Assembly: GCF_014204975.1 (NCBI RefSeq)
Contig: NZ_JACHMM010000001.1
Span: 7,006,037 to 7,070,036, forward strand
Direction: 5' to 3'
DNA length: 64,000 bases
DNA from: Jiangella mangrovi
Lineage (GTDB): Bacteria; Actinomycetota; Actinomycetes; Jiangellales; Jiangellaceae
Shown here one piece after another: positions 44,072 through 53,450 of this stretch. How positions within the stretch are numbered: the first letter of the stretch is position 1; each line of letters opens with the position of its first letter. The translations under genes and the position numbers were made by a program. Under the pieces are notes generated by a model. That model was not told the DNA's origin, searched no databases, and saw only the letters and a program-made list of their open reading frames with translations.

Positions 44072-44653
44072 TCAGCCGAGGTCGCCGTGGTCGAGGGCGG
44101 CCCGGCAGGCCCAGACCCACAGATCGGCGGCGCCCGAGCCGGGCGGCGTGGCGACGTCGACGAGGCGTTCGGCGCCGTCGGCGGTGCGGACGAGGGCGCG
44201 CAGGCCGCCCGGCGGCGGGCCGTCGCAGTCGGCGGCGAAGCCGTCCTGGACGAACCGGCCCCAGTCGCCCGGCTCGACGGTCACCGGATCGGGCGCGTTG
44301 CCGGCGGTAGGGGTGATGCCGTCGGCCTCGATGTGGAGGATCTCGATGCGGTGTTCGCCCGCGTTGAGCAGGTTCAGCTCCACCATCCCCGTCAGCCGCG
44401 CGCCGGGCTGGGTCAGCAGCGGCACCACCGGGCCGCCGACCACGCGGGCCTCGGCGTAGTCGGCCGCATCGCCGCGGGCCTGGACCACGACGCCGCCGAC
44501 GATCGCGCCGAGGAGGAACACCGCCGTCAGCACGAGCCAGGCGGGCGGGCGCCGACGCGCCGTCCGGTCCGGAGTCAGCGTCTGGTCGCCCGGCTCCGCC
44601 GGCCCGACGACGCCCAGGTCGAGGGGCTCCGAAGCTGCCTCACCGCGGTCCAC
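44072..44653 (-). CDS. Single-pass membrane protein downstream of the adenylation-acyltransferase
   Basis: Protein of 193 aa. The first about 37 residues are cytoplasmic, then a helix LVLTAVFLLGAIVGGVVV, then an outside domain of about 135 residues with two cysteines (ADCDGPP and WVWACRA). No family is recognised. GTG 44653 overlaps the end of the preceding gene by 79 bases; a later start is possible. It is on the same strand as the iron-regulated fusion protein and so may be part of the same system. It is convergent, 7 bases from the hypothetical gene. Confidence 0.6.
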   Translation of the reverse strand: MDRGEAASEPLDLGVVGPAEPGDQTLTPDRTARRRPPAWLVLTAVFLLGAIVGGVVVQARGDAADYAEARVVGGPVVPLLTQPGARLTGMVELNLLNAGEHRIEILHIEADGITPTAGNAPDPVTVEPGDWGRFVQDGFAADCDGPPPGGLRALVRTADGAERLVDVATPPGSGAADLWVWACRAALDHGDLG

Positions 44654-47199
44654 CCCACCATTGTCAGCCCGCCCGTCAGGCGGCCGGCCAGCCACCAGGC
44701 CGCGACGCCGACGGCGAGGGAGCCGGCCACGGCGAGGCCGGGGTGGATGTCGTTCAGCCGCGGGTAGACCTGCCAGTGCGTCAGGTAGACGTACAGCGAA
44801 CTGCTGGCCAGCACGCTCACCACCCGGCTCAGCGCCGACGGCACCGGCACGGTGGTCAGCCACAGCAGCGACGCGATCCCGGCGACGATCGCCAGCTCGC
44901 GCGCGGACTGGCCGAAGAAGCCTGGCACGGTCGCCGCCAGCACCGCCGTCAGGGCCAGCCGCTGCCACCACGTCGTCGACCGGGCCGCCGCCCAGCCGAA
45001 GGCGAACAGCCAGAACACCGGCATGGTGTGCGGCACCCCGAGGTCGACGATCCCGTACCGCCCGAGCAGCCCGAACCCCAGCAGCACGGCGGGGAAGACG
45101 AGCGGGAACCGCCGCTCCAGCCGGTCGACGGACGGGATCGCCAACAGCGCCGCCAGGACGACGAGGATGTAGACGAGCACCTCGACGAACCAGAAGTGCC
45201 ACTCCGACGTCCACGACGACGGCCCGAACAGGCCGTTCATCAGCACGATGTTGAGCGGGCCGTACTGGTTCGTCAGCAGCACGACGCCGGCGATCCAGAT
45301 GACGCTGGGGACGGCGATGCGGGCGATGCTGACGGCCTGCTGCCGCAGCCGCGTCACCCGGCCGGCGCTCGTGAGCCGGAACCGGGCGAAGTTGAACCCG
45401 GCCACGGCCACCAGCACGTGCGCCCCGCCGAGCAGCGTGAACAGCCCGGCGTGGGTGCTGATGACGCACACGATCGCCAGCGCCCGGAGCGCCGCGCTCG
45501 TCTCGAGCCGCCGCAGCCGCAGCACCCGCCGCCAGCCGCGCGCCTCCACGGCGACCAAGGACGACGCGCCGGCCGCCAGCTCGCGCAGCGGCGTCACGTG
45601 CCAGTTCGGCGGGACGACGCCGAGCTCGTCCTCGAGCCGGATCGACATCTCGACGTACGAGAGCGAGTCCCCGCCGAGGTCGACGAAGGTGCTGTCCAGT
45701 GTCGCGTCGGGCCGGCCCAGCAGCTCGGCATACAGCGCGCGCAGCCGCTCCGGCAGGTCGCCCGGCGACGAAGACCCCACCGCGGCCGAGGCGACCGGCG
45801 CGGCCGGCGCGGCCGACGTCACCAGCCGCGCCAGCTCCGGGTAGTCGACCTTCCCGTTGGCCAGTCTCGGCAACGGGGCGACAGCGGCGACGGTGACCGC
45901 GCGAACCGGCAGCCCGAACCGGTCGGCGATCTCCCGGCGGACGGCGTCCGGCTCGGCTCCGTCGACGGCGACGAGCAGCTCGCCGTCGGCGCCGGTGCAG
46001 CGGACGGCGACGCCGGGGCGGGACAGGGCGGTCTCGAGGTGGTCGAGGTCGACCCGCAGCCCGGCGATCTTCACGAACCGGCTGCGCCGCCCGACGATCT
46101 CGACCAGGCCCTCGGGCGTGCGCCGGGCGAGGTCGCCGGTGCGCAGCGCCGTCACGGTCCGGCCGAGGGCGAGGTCGGCCGGCTCCGACGCGTACCCCAG
46201 CATCACGTTGGGGCCGTGGTAGACGAGCTCGCCGACGCCGGGCGTGGTGACCTCGGGCGCCGGCTCGATGACGAACGAGCCGCCCGGGATCGGCACCCCC
46301 ACCGCCGACGGGTGCGCGGCGGCCAGCTCCGGCGGCAGGTACGCCATCCGCGCCGTCGCCTCGGTCTGCCCGTACATGACGACGAAGTCCCACCCGCCGC
46401 GCCGCCCGAGCTCGGCGTAGCGGCGCACCCGGCCGGGGTCGAGCCGCCCGCCGGCCTGCGTGACGTAGCGCAGCCGCGGCAGCCGCATCCGGTCGAATCC
46501 GACACGGTCCAGCAGGTCGAACGTGTGCGGGACGCCGGCGAGTGTGGTGCCGCCCTCGGCCTCGAACAGGTCCCAGAAGCAGGAGTCGGCGACGGACAGG
46601 TCGCTGAGCACGACGGTCGCGCCCCGCAGCAGGTGCGTGTGCACCACCGACAGCCCGTACACGTAGTGCAGCGGGAGGGTGGTCACGGCGCGGTCGGTGT
46701 CGCGCACACCGAGGAACTGCGCGATCGACTCCGCGTTGGCCTGGACGTTCCGGTGCGACAGCCGGGCCAGCTTCGGCGAGCCGGTCGAGCCGGACGTCGA
46801 CATCAGCAGTGCCAACTCGGGGTGCAGGTCGTGCGCGGGCGGGCGCCGCCGGACCTCCAGCTCGCCGCCGGGCGGCAGCACGGCGTCGGGGTCGTAGGCG
46901 GCCGCGACGGTGCCGGCGTGCGCGGGCGGCACCAGTAGCGCGACGTGCCCGCCGACCAGCGCCGCGAGGTAGGTGACCAGCTGGGCGGCGTCGTTCGCAC
47001 CACTGACGAGCACCAGCCGCCGTCCGCCGCCGAGCCGGGCCGCCGTCGCGTCGACCTGCTGGGCCAGCTCGCGGTAGGTCCAGCGCTGATCTCCGGCGAC
47101 GACGGCGAGCCGGTCCCCGTGCCGGGCGAGGTCGCGCGCGAACGGCACGGCCACAGGCGCACCCGCCGCGGGCACGGACTGCGGCAAGGCCAACGTCAT
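44575..47199 (-). CDS. Adenylation / acyl-carrier / membrane acyltransferase fusion protein
   Basis: Protein of 874 aa. Adenylation domain 1-460: STSGSTGSPK (134-143), YGQTEA (276-281), LRTGDLA and catalytic Lys450 in NGKVD. Carrier domain about 480-550: LGGDSLSYVEM with phosphopantetheine Ser512. Membrane acyltransferase_3 domain about 565-860 with about ten helices and His583. The simplest reading is that one polypeptide activates an acid, loads it on its own carrier and transfers it to a membrane-side or outside acceptor. An iron box lies 53 bases upstream, so it should be made when iron is low. The acid and acceptor are unknown. Confidence 0.85.
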   Translation of the reverse strand: MTLALPQSVPAAGAPVAVPFARDLARHGDRLAVVAGDQRWTYRELAQQVDATAARLGGGRRLVLVSGANDAAQLVTYLAALVGGHVALLVPPAHAGTVAAAYDPDAVLPPGGELEVRRRPPAHDLHPELALLMSTSGSTGSPKLARLSHRNVQANAESIAQFLGVRDTDRAVTTLPLHYVYGLSVVHTHLLRGATVVLSDLSVADSCFWDLFEAEGGTTLAGVPHTFDLLDRVGFDRMRLPRLRYVTQAGGRLDPGRVRRYAELGRRGGWDFVVMYGQTEATARMAYLPPELAAAHPSAVGVPIPGGSFVIEPAPEVTTPGVGELVYHGPNVMLGYASEPADLALGRTVTALRTGDLARRTPEGLVEIVGRRSRFVKIAGLRVDLDHLETALSRPGVAVRCTGADGELLVAVDGAEPDAVRREIADRFGLPVRAVTVAAVAPLPRLANGKVDYPELARLVTSAAPAAPVASAAVGSSSPGDLPERLRALYAELLGRPDATLDSTFVDLGGDSLSYVEMSIRLEDELGVVPPNWHVTPLRELAAGASSLVAVEARGWRRVLRLRRLETSAALRALAIVCVISTHAGLFTLLGGAHVLVAVAGFNFARFRLTSAGRVTRLRQQAVSIARIAVPSVIWIAGVVLLTNQYGPLNIVLMNGLFGPSSWTSEWHFWFVEVLVYILVVLAALLAIPSVDRLERRFPLVFPAVLLGFGLLGRYGIVDLGVPHTMPVFWLFAFGWAAARSTTWWQRLALTAVLAATVPGFFGQSARELAIVAGIASLLWLTTVPVPSALSRVVSVLASSSLYVYLTHWQVYPRLNDIHPGLAVAGSLAVGVAAWWLAGRLTGGLTMVGWTAVRQLRSPSTWASSGRRSRATRR

Positions 47200-47251
47200 G
47201 ACTTCTCACGCACCGTTTCGCACGGAGCCGTGCTCGAGGCTCGGCGACTTT

Positions 47252-47270
47252 TAAGGCGAGGCTTACCTTA
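47252..47270. promoter_or_regulatory. Iron box (IdeR/DmdR-type) before the adenylation-acyltransferase gene
   Basis: TAAGGCGAGGCTTACCTTA matches the 19-base consensus TWAGGTWAGSCTWACCTWA at 17 positions and is a near-palindrome. It is 53 bases upstream of the ATG at 47199 in an otherwise GC-rich intergenic region. Confidence 0.85.
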
Positions 47271-47333
47271 AATGTCGCGAGCCAGACATTCAACCCAGTG
47301 AGGCAAGGCATCCCTCACCAGCGCGCGCCACGG

Positions 47334-50300
47334 TCAGAAGCGTAGCCAGGTCCCGGCCAGTGGCTGCTGCTCGGCCCCCGGCACGGAGTAGTCGCAGACG
47401 CCGCCGTCGAACACGCCCAGCAACCGTTCCCACTGCGCGTCGCTGAACTCGACGGCGTAGTCGGACCGTTGCGGCGAGCGCAGCCGGCACTTGACGACGT
47501 CGGCCGCGACGGACTCGCCGGCCACCTCGCGCGGGAAGGACGCCGTCGGGTACAGGGTCTCGCAGGTGCTGGACGGGTCGCGGGTGAGGGTCTCTGCCAC
47601 GAAGACCGGCTCGGCGTCGCGGGTCATGCAGCCCTCGACCAGCGTGGCCGGCCGCGCCGCGGCCACATCGGGCGACGGCGACGCCGCCAGGTTCCGCAGC
47701 CAGGTGTCCATGCTCGCGACGGCGTGCCGCAGCAGCGGGCTCTCGGTGCTGAACCCGGTGTAGCGCATGTCCTCGACCAGCCCGACGAGGTTCGCGGACG
47801 AGCCGTTCGCCTTCTCCAGCCGCTCGCGCATCGAGAACGAGTGGTAGCGCAGGTGCAGCTCGCCGTTCGGGTTGTCGTCGCGATACGTGCGGTAGTCGAT
47901 GATCGGGACGCTCGCCAGCCCGCCGCCACCGCTGGTCAGCCGGCCGGTCCGGTACGCCGCCGCGATGGCCGCCGGGTCCCCCGTCGTCCGCTCCGGCACC
48001 AGGTTCGCGTCGTCGTCGAAGCCGCCGACGTGCTCGTTGAGGTCGAGGAACTGGTCGGCGCTGATGGCCCCGGACGACAGCGCAGCCAGCCCGTACTGCA
48101 CGCCCACGTTGTCCAGCGGGCGGCGCGCGAACCCCGTCGCCGGGTCGCGGCCGTAGACGTTGACGGCGTGGTCGTAGACGCCGCAGCGGACGCCGTCCGG
48201 GTTGGCCGACGGGTCGTAGCGCTGCGCCGCCGGCACCATGGCGCAGTAGGAGCGCGGGTCGATGCGGCGGGCGCCCCCGGCGACGGCGGCAGCGGTGGCA
48301 TCGGTCGCGAACCCGGTGACGGCCAGCCGCTCGTCCTCGGTCCAGGAAGACCCCCGCCTGGTGAAGTAGGAGTCCAGGAGCCAGGCGTCGGTGATCATGT
48401 TCACGGTCGCGAAGCCGACGTCGGGGAACGAGCAGCCGACGATGATGCCGTCGAGGAGCCCCGGGTAGTTGTCGGCGATCTGGTACGCCTGGTACGACCC
48501 TCCGGAGCAGCCGAACCCGATGACGTGGTCGACCGGGCCGTACCGCTCGACAAACCGCTCCTTCACCATCGAGGCGGTCTCGGCGGCGGTGAGGTCGCTG
48601 CAGTTCGACCCGAAGACGTTCAGCGACGACGACATCAGCCCGTATCCCTGGCCCAGCAGGTACGGGTCGACGACGCCGCCGGTGTTGCGGCCCTGCCGGT
48701 ACCAGCCGTTGGTGCAGCCGCCGCCGAACGTGAACACCGTCGCGCCGTTCCACCCCGGCGGGCGCGCGTGCTCCGACGGCGCGGGCGCCGGATCCGCGAG
48801 CGGGTCGTGCAGCACGGTGGTCTGGTAGACGGCGCGGTTGACGGTGCCGGTCTCCATCCGCACGACGAACGGCACCCGCGCGCCGTCGCTGGTGGTCGTG
48901 GTCACCAGGTCGGCCGGGTACTCGGTGGCCCCGTCCGGCCATGGCGCGAACGTGTCGCCCGTCGTGCGGTAGAAGTGGTCGACGCGCTCGGCGATGCCGC
49001 AGTCCTCGTCCAGTGGCGCACCCAGCGTGCCGCCGATTACCGGCACCGTGAACTGCGCCGTCTCGCAGCGGAACGGCTGCTGGTGCGGGCCGGAGAAGAC
49101 CGGACCCTCGATCGGGTGGCCGGTGAGCCGGACCGCGGTCCGCGAGGCCTCGGACCCGGCGCGCGCGGCCAGCACGTTGGCGCCGTCGTGCAACCCGGTG
49201 ACCAGGCCGGTCAGGCTACGACCGGCCGGGTCGGGGGCGAAGGACGCGGAGACGTCGACGTCGTTGACGGTGACCGCGACGGCGTCGAGCGGAACGCCGT
49301 CGTCGTTCACGGAGACCCGCACCAGCGCGTCGCCGCCGCTCACCGCGTCGGGCCGGCTGGACAGGACGCTCAGCGCGAGCGTCCCGTCCCCCTCCTCGTC
49401 GCCGGCCTCCGAGGTCGTGACGGTGACCGGCGCGGACGCGGGACCGGCGAAGGCGGGCCGGCCGGGGTCGGGCTCGGTGAACGCGTAGACGCGGAACTCG
49501 TAGCTCGTCGACGGCGCCAGCCCGGTGACGTCGAGCGACGTCGCGGCCGCGCCCACGCGCCCGGCCAGCTCCCACAGCTCGGTCCCGGCGACCCGCCGCT
49601 CGACGTCGTAGCCGTCGGCCCCGTCCGTCCCGGTCCACGAGACCCGGGCCGACGACGGCGACAGCGCGCTTCCCGCGACTCCCGCCACGGCGCCGGGAAC
49701 CGGGTCGCGGGTGACCAGCACCGCGTCGGCGATGACGAACCCGTCGGCATCGTCGGACAGCTCGACCCGCCCGGCCGCGCCCGCCTCGAACCGGTACGCC
49801 CCGAGGTCCACCCAGACGCCCGGCCGCGAGTCGCCGACGACCCTGGCCTGGCCGCGCTGGTCGATCCGGGCCGTCGTCGCGCCGTCGGCGTGGTGGACGG
49901 TGAACGGCGCGTCGGAGGCGCGGTTGGCGTGCGCGACCGCCCACGCCAGCACGTGGTACTCCCCCGTGACCGGCACGTCGACCTGCCAGCTGACCGACCG
50001 GGCGCCGGTGCCGGCCGCCGCGGACCGGTAGCTGACGCCGTAGTACGGGTGCCCCGCCTGGCCCGTCGCGCGGCCCCAGGTGCCGGTCATGCGGAACGCG
50101 CCGACAGACTCGTCGTCGACGACGACGTCGCGCTTGGTCTCGTCGGACGGGTGCTCGGCGGCGATCAGCGTCAGCTCGTCCGGCGCGATCGTGGTGCCGC
50201 CGAGCCGGCCCGGCTCCAGCAGCGTGAACCGGATCCGGTGCAGTCCACGATCGAGCGCGACGTCGCCGTGCTGGTAGGTCTGGTACGCCGCGCCGCTGTC

Positions 50301-52493
50301 CAGGCTCGGGTCCAGCACGCCGTCCGGCAGCAGCTGCCCGTCGATGCTCATCTGGATCCGGCCGGCGTCCTGACCGCGGGCGTAGCGCACGGCGACCTCG
50401 AACGCGCCCTCGTCGCGCGGCAGCCGGAACGGCAGCTCCAGGTAGTCGCCGGGACCGGTCGCCTCGTACGTGAGCGCAGCGCCGCCACGGGCGTTCTCGT
50501 CGGCGACGGGCTCGGGTCGGGGCTGCGGCACTCGTGCCCGTTCGGTCTCGTCCAGCGGCAGGTGCACGACGGCGTCCGCCGCGGCCGCGCTGTCCCGAGA
50601 GGCCGCCAGCGCCGCCACCTCGTCCGCCGTCAGCGCCCGGCCGTACAGGCGCACCTCGTCGACGCCGCCCACCAGCCGGTTCGCGCCGTCCGGCCGCTGC
50701 CCGACGTAGATGCCGTCACGGGCGCTGAACGCGAGGTCGCCGGTCGGGGACGCCGCCTGGGCGACCCGGACCCCGTCGACGTACAGCGCGAGGTCGCCGC
50801 CGCCGCGGGTCAGCGCGACATGGTGCCAGGCGTCGTCGGCGTAGGCGCCGGGCGCGGTGAGCGTGGCGGTGGCCAGGCCGGTGTCGACGAGCGCCTGGAT
50901 CCGGTTGCTGCCCGGCTCGGCGCGCAGCCACCACTGCGGCGTGGCCGACCCCCAGCCGTACGCCCAGAGGATCGCCTGGCTGGCCGTGGCGCCGGTGCGG
51001 AACCAGGCCGTGGCGGTGAACGTGTCGCCGGCGGCGCGGACGGCGTCGGTGGCGGGGATCTCGAGGTGGTCGTCGCCGTCGAGGATCGCGGCGCCGTCGG
51101 CGAACGACGGCGCCCCGCCCACCAGCGCGTCGTTGCCGCCCGCGGCGTCCGGCGTCACGGTGCGGGTGGCGGGCGCCCCGGCCGGCGGCCGCGTCACGGC
51201 GCCCGCCGCGTCGCCCAGCTCGAACGCGTGCTCCGTGATGCCCGGCCCGTCGCCGGAGCCGGTGTCGCGGCCGTCGGTCAGCCAGGCGAGGTCGAACCGC
51301 GCCATGACCAGCCGCGCCGGCGAGCCGAGGATCTCGCCGTCGCGGCCGTAGAACAGCAGCAGCGTCCCGTCGGACAGCACCGCGAGGTCGGAGTAGTACG
51401 ACGGGCCCGGGTTGACGATCGTGTCGTAGCGGTAGGTGGCGCCGTCGTCGTAGCTGACCGACACGGTGAGCGCCTCGCGGCGGGCGGAGTCGGGCCGCGC
51501 GTGCAGCAGGCGGCCCACGCCGTCGGCACCCTCGTAGTGCAGGAACCCGGCGTCGACGGCGGTGTAGCGGCCGGTCGCGGGCTCGAGCACGGGGTCGGAC
51601 CAGGTCTCGCCGCCGTCGGCGCTGACCGAGCTGATCCGCTGCCGGTGCCCGCCGGCCGCCGACCGCCCGTTGACGACCAGGGCGCCGTCACCGCGCTCGT
51701 AGATGCGGCTCTCGTTGATCGGGTAGTTGACGTCGACGGGGACCGGCTCGCCCGCGTGCCAGGTGGCGCCGTGGTCGTCGCTGTAGATCGCCGAGACACC
51801 GTAGAGCCGCTCGGGCGTGGTGTGGCCGACGACCTCGCGGCGGTGCAGCACCTGCATGACCAGCCGGCCGTCCTGGAGCTGCAGGCCGTGGCCCGGGCCG
51901 GGACCGTGCAGCGTCCAGTCGTACGGGTTGCCGGCGAACAGCTCGTCCAGCTCCTCCGGCGCGCTCCAGGTGACGCCGTCGTCGCTGCTGCGGCTCAGGT
52001 AGATCTCCTGGTAGTCGCCCGAGCAGCCGGTGTTGGCCGGGTCGAGGATCGAGAGGCCGAAGAACAGGAAGACCTCGCCGGTCTCGCCGTCGACCACGGG
52101 CGTCGGGTTGCCCCACGACTGCCCGTCGACGGACGGGACGACGATGCGGCTCGGCTCCCACGAGTCGCCGCCGTCGGTGCTGCGGCGCAGGACGATGTCG
52201 CGCGGCCCGGCGTCGCAGACTTCGTGCCGGCCCTCGGTGAACGCCAGGGTCGTGTCCGACGGCGTCACCGCGAGACCCTGCACGTGGTAGCTCTCGTGCG
52301 GGCCCTCGGCGGAGTCCCAGAGGACGGTCTCGTCGAACTCCCCCGGCGCGGTATCGGCGACGGGGTCAGCTGCCGGTTCCGCTGTGGTCACCGCGGGGGT
52401 CGCCGCAGGGGTCGCCGCGGCCGGCGGCACCGTCGTCAGGGTGAGGGCCGCGGCCAGCACCGTCGCCGCCGCCCGCCAGATCCGCCGTCGCAT
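47334..52493 (-). CDS. Secreted sialidase / LamG / FN3 / DUF6351-type esterase fusion
   Basis: Secreted protein of 1719 aa. Signal 1-28; sialidase beta-propeller about 55-400 with repeated Asp boxes (STDGGDSWEP, SSDDGVTWSAP, SDDHGATWHAG, SADGGETWSDP) and PSYYSDLAVLSDGTLLLFYG, carrying the likely catalytic Tyr; LamG-like domain about 430-640; carbohydrate-binding-type and golvesin-like segments about 680-930; FN3 about 935-1025; C-terminal alpha/beta hydrolase about 1060-1719 of the DUF6351/tannase-like type with nucleophile Ser1330 in GFGCSGGSY. It likely trims and de-esterifies a sialylated or similar glycan. AGGGAG precedes the ATG. A 14-bp palindrome overlaps its promoter. Confidence 0.85.
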   Translation of the reverse strand: MRRRIWRAAATVLAAALTLTTVPPAAATPAATPAVTTAEPAADPVADTAPGEFDETVLWDSAEGPHESYHVQGLAVTPSDTTLAFTEGRHEVCDAGPRDIVLRRSTDGGDSWEPSRIVVPSVDGQSWGNPTPVVDGETGEVFLFFGLSILDPANTGCSGDYQEIYLSRSSDDGVTWSAPEELDELFAGNPYDWTLHGPGPGHGLQLQDGRLVMQVLHRREVVGHTTPERLYGVSAIYSDDHGATWHAGEPVPVDVNYPINESRIYERGDGALVVNGRSAAGGHRQRISSVSADGGETWSDPVLEPATGRYTAVDAGFLHYEGADGVGRLLHARPDSARREALTVSVSYDDGATYRYDTIVNPGPSYYSDLAVLSDGTLLLFYGRDGEILGSPARLVMARFDLAWLTDGRDTGSGDGPGITEHAFELGDAAGAVTRPPAGAPATRTVTPDAAGGNDALVGGAPSFADGAAILDGDDHLEIPATDAVRAAGDTFTATAWFRTGATASQAILWAYGWGSATPQWWLRAEPGSNRIQALVDTGLATATLTAPGAYADDAWHHVALTRGGGDLALYVDGVRVAQAASPTGDLAFSARDGIYVGQRPDGANRLVGGVDEVRLYGRALTADEVAALAASRDSAAAADAVVHLPLDETERARVPQPRPEPVADENARGGAALTYEATGPGDYLELPFRLPRDEGAFEVAVRYARGQDAGRIQMSIDGQLLPDGVLDPSLDSGAAYQTYQHGDVALDRGLHRIRFTLLEPGRLGGTTIAPDELTLIAAEHPSDETKRDVVVDDESVGAFRMTGTWGRATGQAGHPYYGVSYRSAAAGTGARSVSWQVDVPVTGEYHVLAWAVAHANRASDAPFTVHHADGATTARIDQRGQARVVGDSRPGVWVDLGAYRFEAGAAGRVELSDDADGFVIADAVLVTRDPVPGAVAGVAGSALSPSSARVSWTGTDGADGYDVERRVAGTELWELAGRVGAAATSLDVTGLAPSTSYEFRVYAFTEPDPGRPAFAGPASAPVTVTTSEAGDEEGDGTLALSVLSSRPDAVSGGDALVRVSVNDDGVPLDAVAVTVNDVDVSASFAPDPAGRSLTGLVTGLHDGANVLAARAGSEASRTAVRLTGHPIEGPVFSGPHQQPFRCETAQFTVPVIGGTLGAPLDEDCGIAERVDHFYRTTGDTFAPWPDGATEYPADLVTTTTSDGARVPFVVRMETGTVNRAVYQTTVLHDPLADPAPAPSEHARPPGWNGATVFTFGGGCTNGWYRQGRNTGGVVDPYLLGQGYGLMSSSLNVFGSNCSDLTAAETASMVKERFVERYGPVDHVIGFGCSGGSYQAYQIADNYPGLLDGIIVGCSFPDVGFATVNMITDAWLLDSYFTRRGSSWTEDERLAVTGFATDATAAAVAGGARRIDPRSYCAMVPAAQRYDPSANPDGVRCGVYDHAVNVYGRDPATGFARRPLDNVGVQYGLAALSSGAISADQFLDLNEHVGGFDDDANLVPERTTGDPAAIAAAYRTGRLTSGGGGLASVPIIDYRTYRDDNPNGELHLRYHSFSMRERLEKANGSSANLVGLVEDMRYTGFSTESPLLRHAVASMDTWLRNLAASPSPDVAAARPATLVEGCMTRDAEPVFVAETLTRDPSSTCETLYPTASFPREVAGESVAADVVKCRLRSPQRSDYAVEFSDAQWERLLGVFDGGVCDYSVPGAEQQPLAGTWLRF

Positions 52494-52502
52494 GCCAGCT
52501 CC

Positions 52503-52516
52503 CTAATACGTATTAG
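52503..52516. promoter_or_regulatory. CTAATACGTATTAG palindrome, LacI-type operator
   Basis: Perfect 14-bp palindrome with central CG, beginning nine bases upstream of the ATG of the sialidase gene and just before its ribosome site. TAATAC within it could also be the -10, so repressor and polymerase would compete. Confidence 0.6.
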
Positions 52517-52644
52517 AGTGGATGGCCACGACGTTACCGGGACATTTCGAGCGCGGACAATGGCTCCCCCGCGCACCGCCGCCCGGCACGCAGACCAGCG
52601 ATCACCGTCCGCCCGTGACCCGATTCGCCATCCCAGCCCACGTT

Positions 52645-52711
52645 GATCTTGGAGTAACCGTGGGATCAACCGGGACATTCCGCTCGCCAACCCCGCGGTT
52701 ACTCCAAGATC
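52645..52711. repeat. 19-bp inverted repeat, GATCTTGGAGTAACCG
   Basis: GATCTTGGAGTAACCGTGG (52645-52663) recurs in reverse complement at 52693-52711 with one mismatch, separated by 29 bases. It lies in the 355-base gap between the divergent-in-function sialidase gene start and the zur 3' end; the rest of that gap shows no gene. Possible zur terminator or a dispersed palindrome. Confidence 0.6.
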
Positions 52712-52848
52712 GACTTCTGGCCGGCGGGCAGCCGGGGTCGGCGGAGTGCGAACGTCACTGTCGGCACCCGCCCGTAGGGTGGGACTCCCTCCCAACCGGG
52801 CGGGGACCGCACCCCGAGCGAGCGGACGCGTGAACCGCGCCGCGGCCG

Positions 52849-53262
52849 TCAGGCGGCGGCGCAGCGGGGGCAGGTGCCGAAGATCTCGAGCGTGTGCGAC
52901 ACGTCGGCGTAGCCGTGCTGGTCGGCGACCGACTTGGCCCAGCGCTCGACCGTGGGGCCGGCGATCTCGACCGTCGCGCCGCAGGACCGGCAGACCAGGT
53001 GGTGGTGGTGCTCCTCGCGGACGCAGCGGCGGTACACGGCCTCGCCGGCGTCGGAGCGCAGCACGTCGACCCGGCCGTCGTCGGCGAGGGTCTGCAGGGT
53101 GCGATAGACGGTGGCCAGCCCGACCCCGGCGCCGCGAGCCCGCAGCAGCGAGTGCAGCTCCTGGGCGCTGATGAAGTCCTCGGTCTCGTCGAGGACCTCG
53201 TCGACCGCGGCGCGCTGTCGCGTGCGGCGGTGCTCCTTGGCCGGCTGTTGGCGTACCGTCAC
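52849..53262 (-). CDS. zur: Zinc uptake regulator Zur (Fur family)
   Basis: Fur-family repressor of 137 aa. Winged helix about 10-75: TRQRAAVDEVLDETEDFISA, GVGLATVYRTLQTLADDG. The metal sites are HHHHLVCRSCG (about 88-98) and FGTCPRCAA at the C-terminus, a structural Cys4 zinc site. GTG 53262 gives the usual actinobacterial length; ATG 53304 is the longer alternative. It is divergent from znuA and the Zur box at 53415 lies between. With zinc bound it should repress the znu genes. Confidence 0.88.
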   Translation of the reverse strand: MTVRQQPAKEHRRTRQRAAVDEVLDETEDFISAQELHSLLRARGAGVGLATVYRTLQTLADDGRVDVLRSDAGEAVYRRCVREEHHHHLVCRSCGATVEIAGPTVERWAKSVADQHGYADVSHTLEIFGTCPRCAAA

Positions 53263-53414
53263 GTGAGTCGCCCGCTCCCCCTGCTCGCGCCTGTCGATTC
53301 TCATTCCCAACACAGTCTATCTCCGAAGGTGCTTCGGAGACGAGCGTCCGCGCCGCTTCGGCCCCGAAGATCCTCAACGGGCGAACGCCCCAGGACGTTC
53401 CGAACAGGCCCTTT

Positions 53415-53429
53415 TGACAATGGTTGTCA
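53415..53429. promoter_or_regulatory. Zur box, TGACAATGGTTGTCA
   Basis: Perfect 6-bp arms TGACAA/TTGTCA around TGG, close to the Zur/Fur-type consensus TGANAATGNTTNTCA. It sits 22 bases upstream of the znuA ATG, where a bound repressor would block transcription. Confidence 0.8.
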
Positions 53430-53450
53430 CTCTTGATGAGAATGTCTCCC

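Noticed and set aside
47469-52646. Rightward open frame of 1725 codons
   Set aside because: It mirrors the sialidase gene on the other strand and has no recognisable domain.
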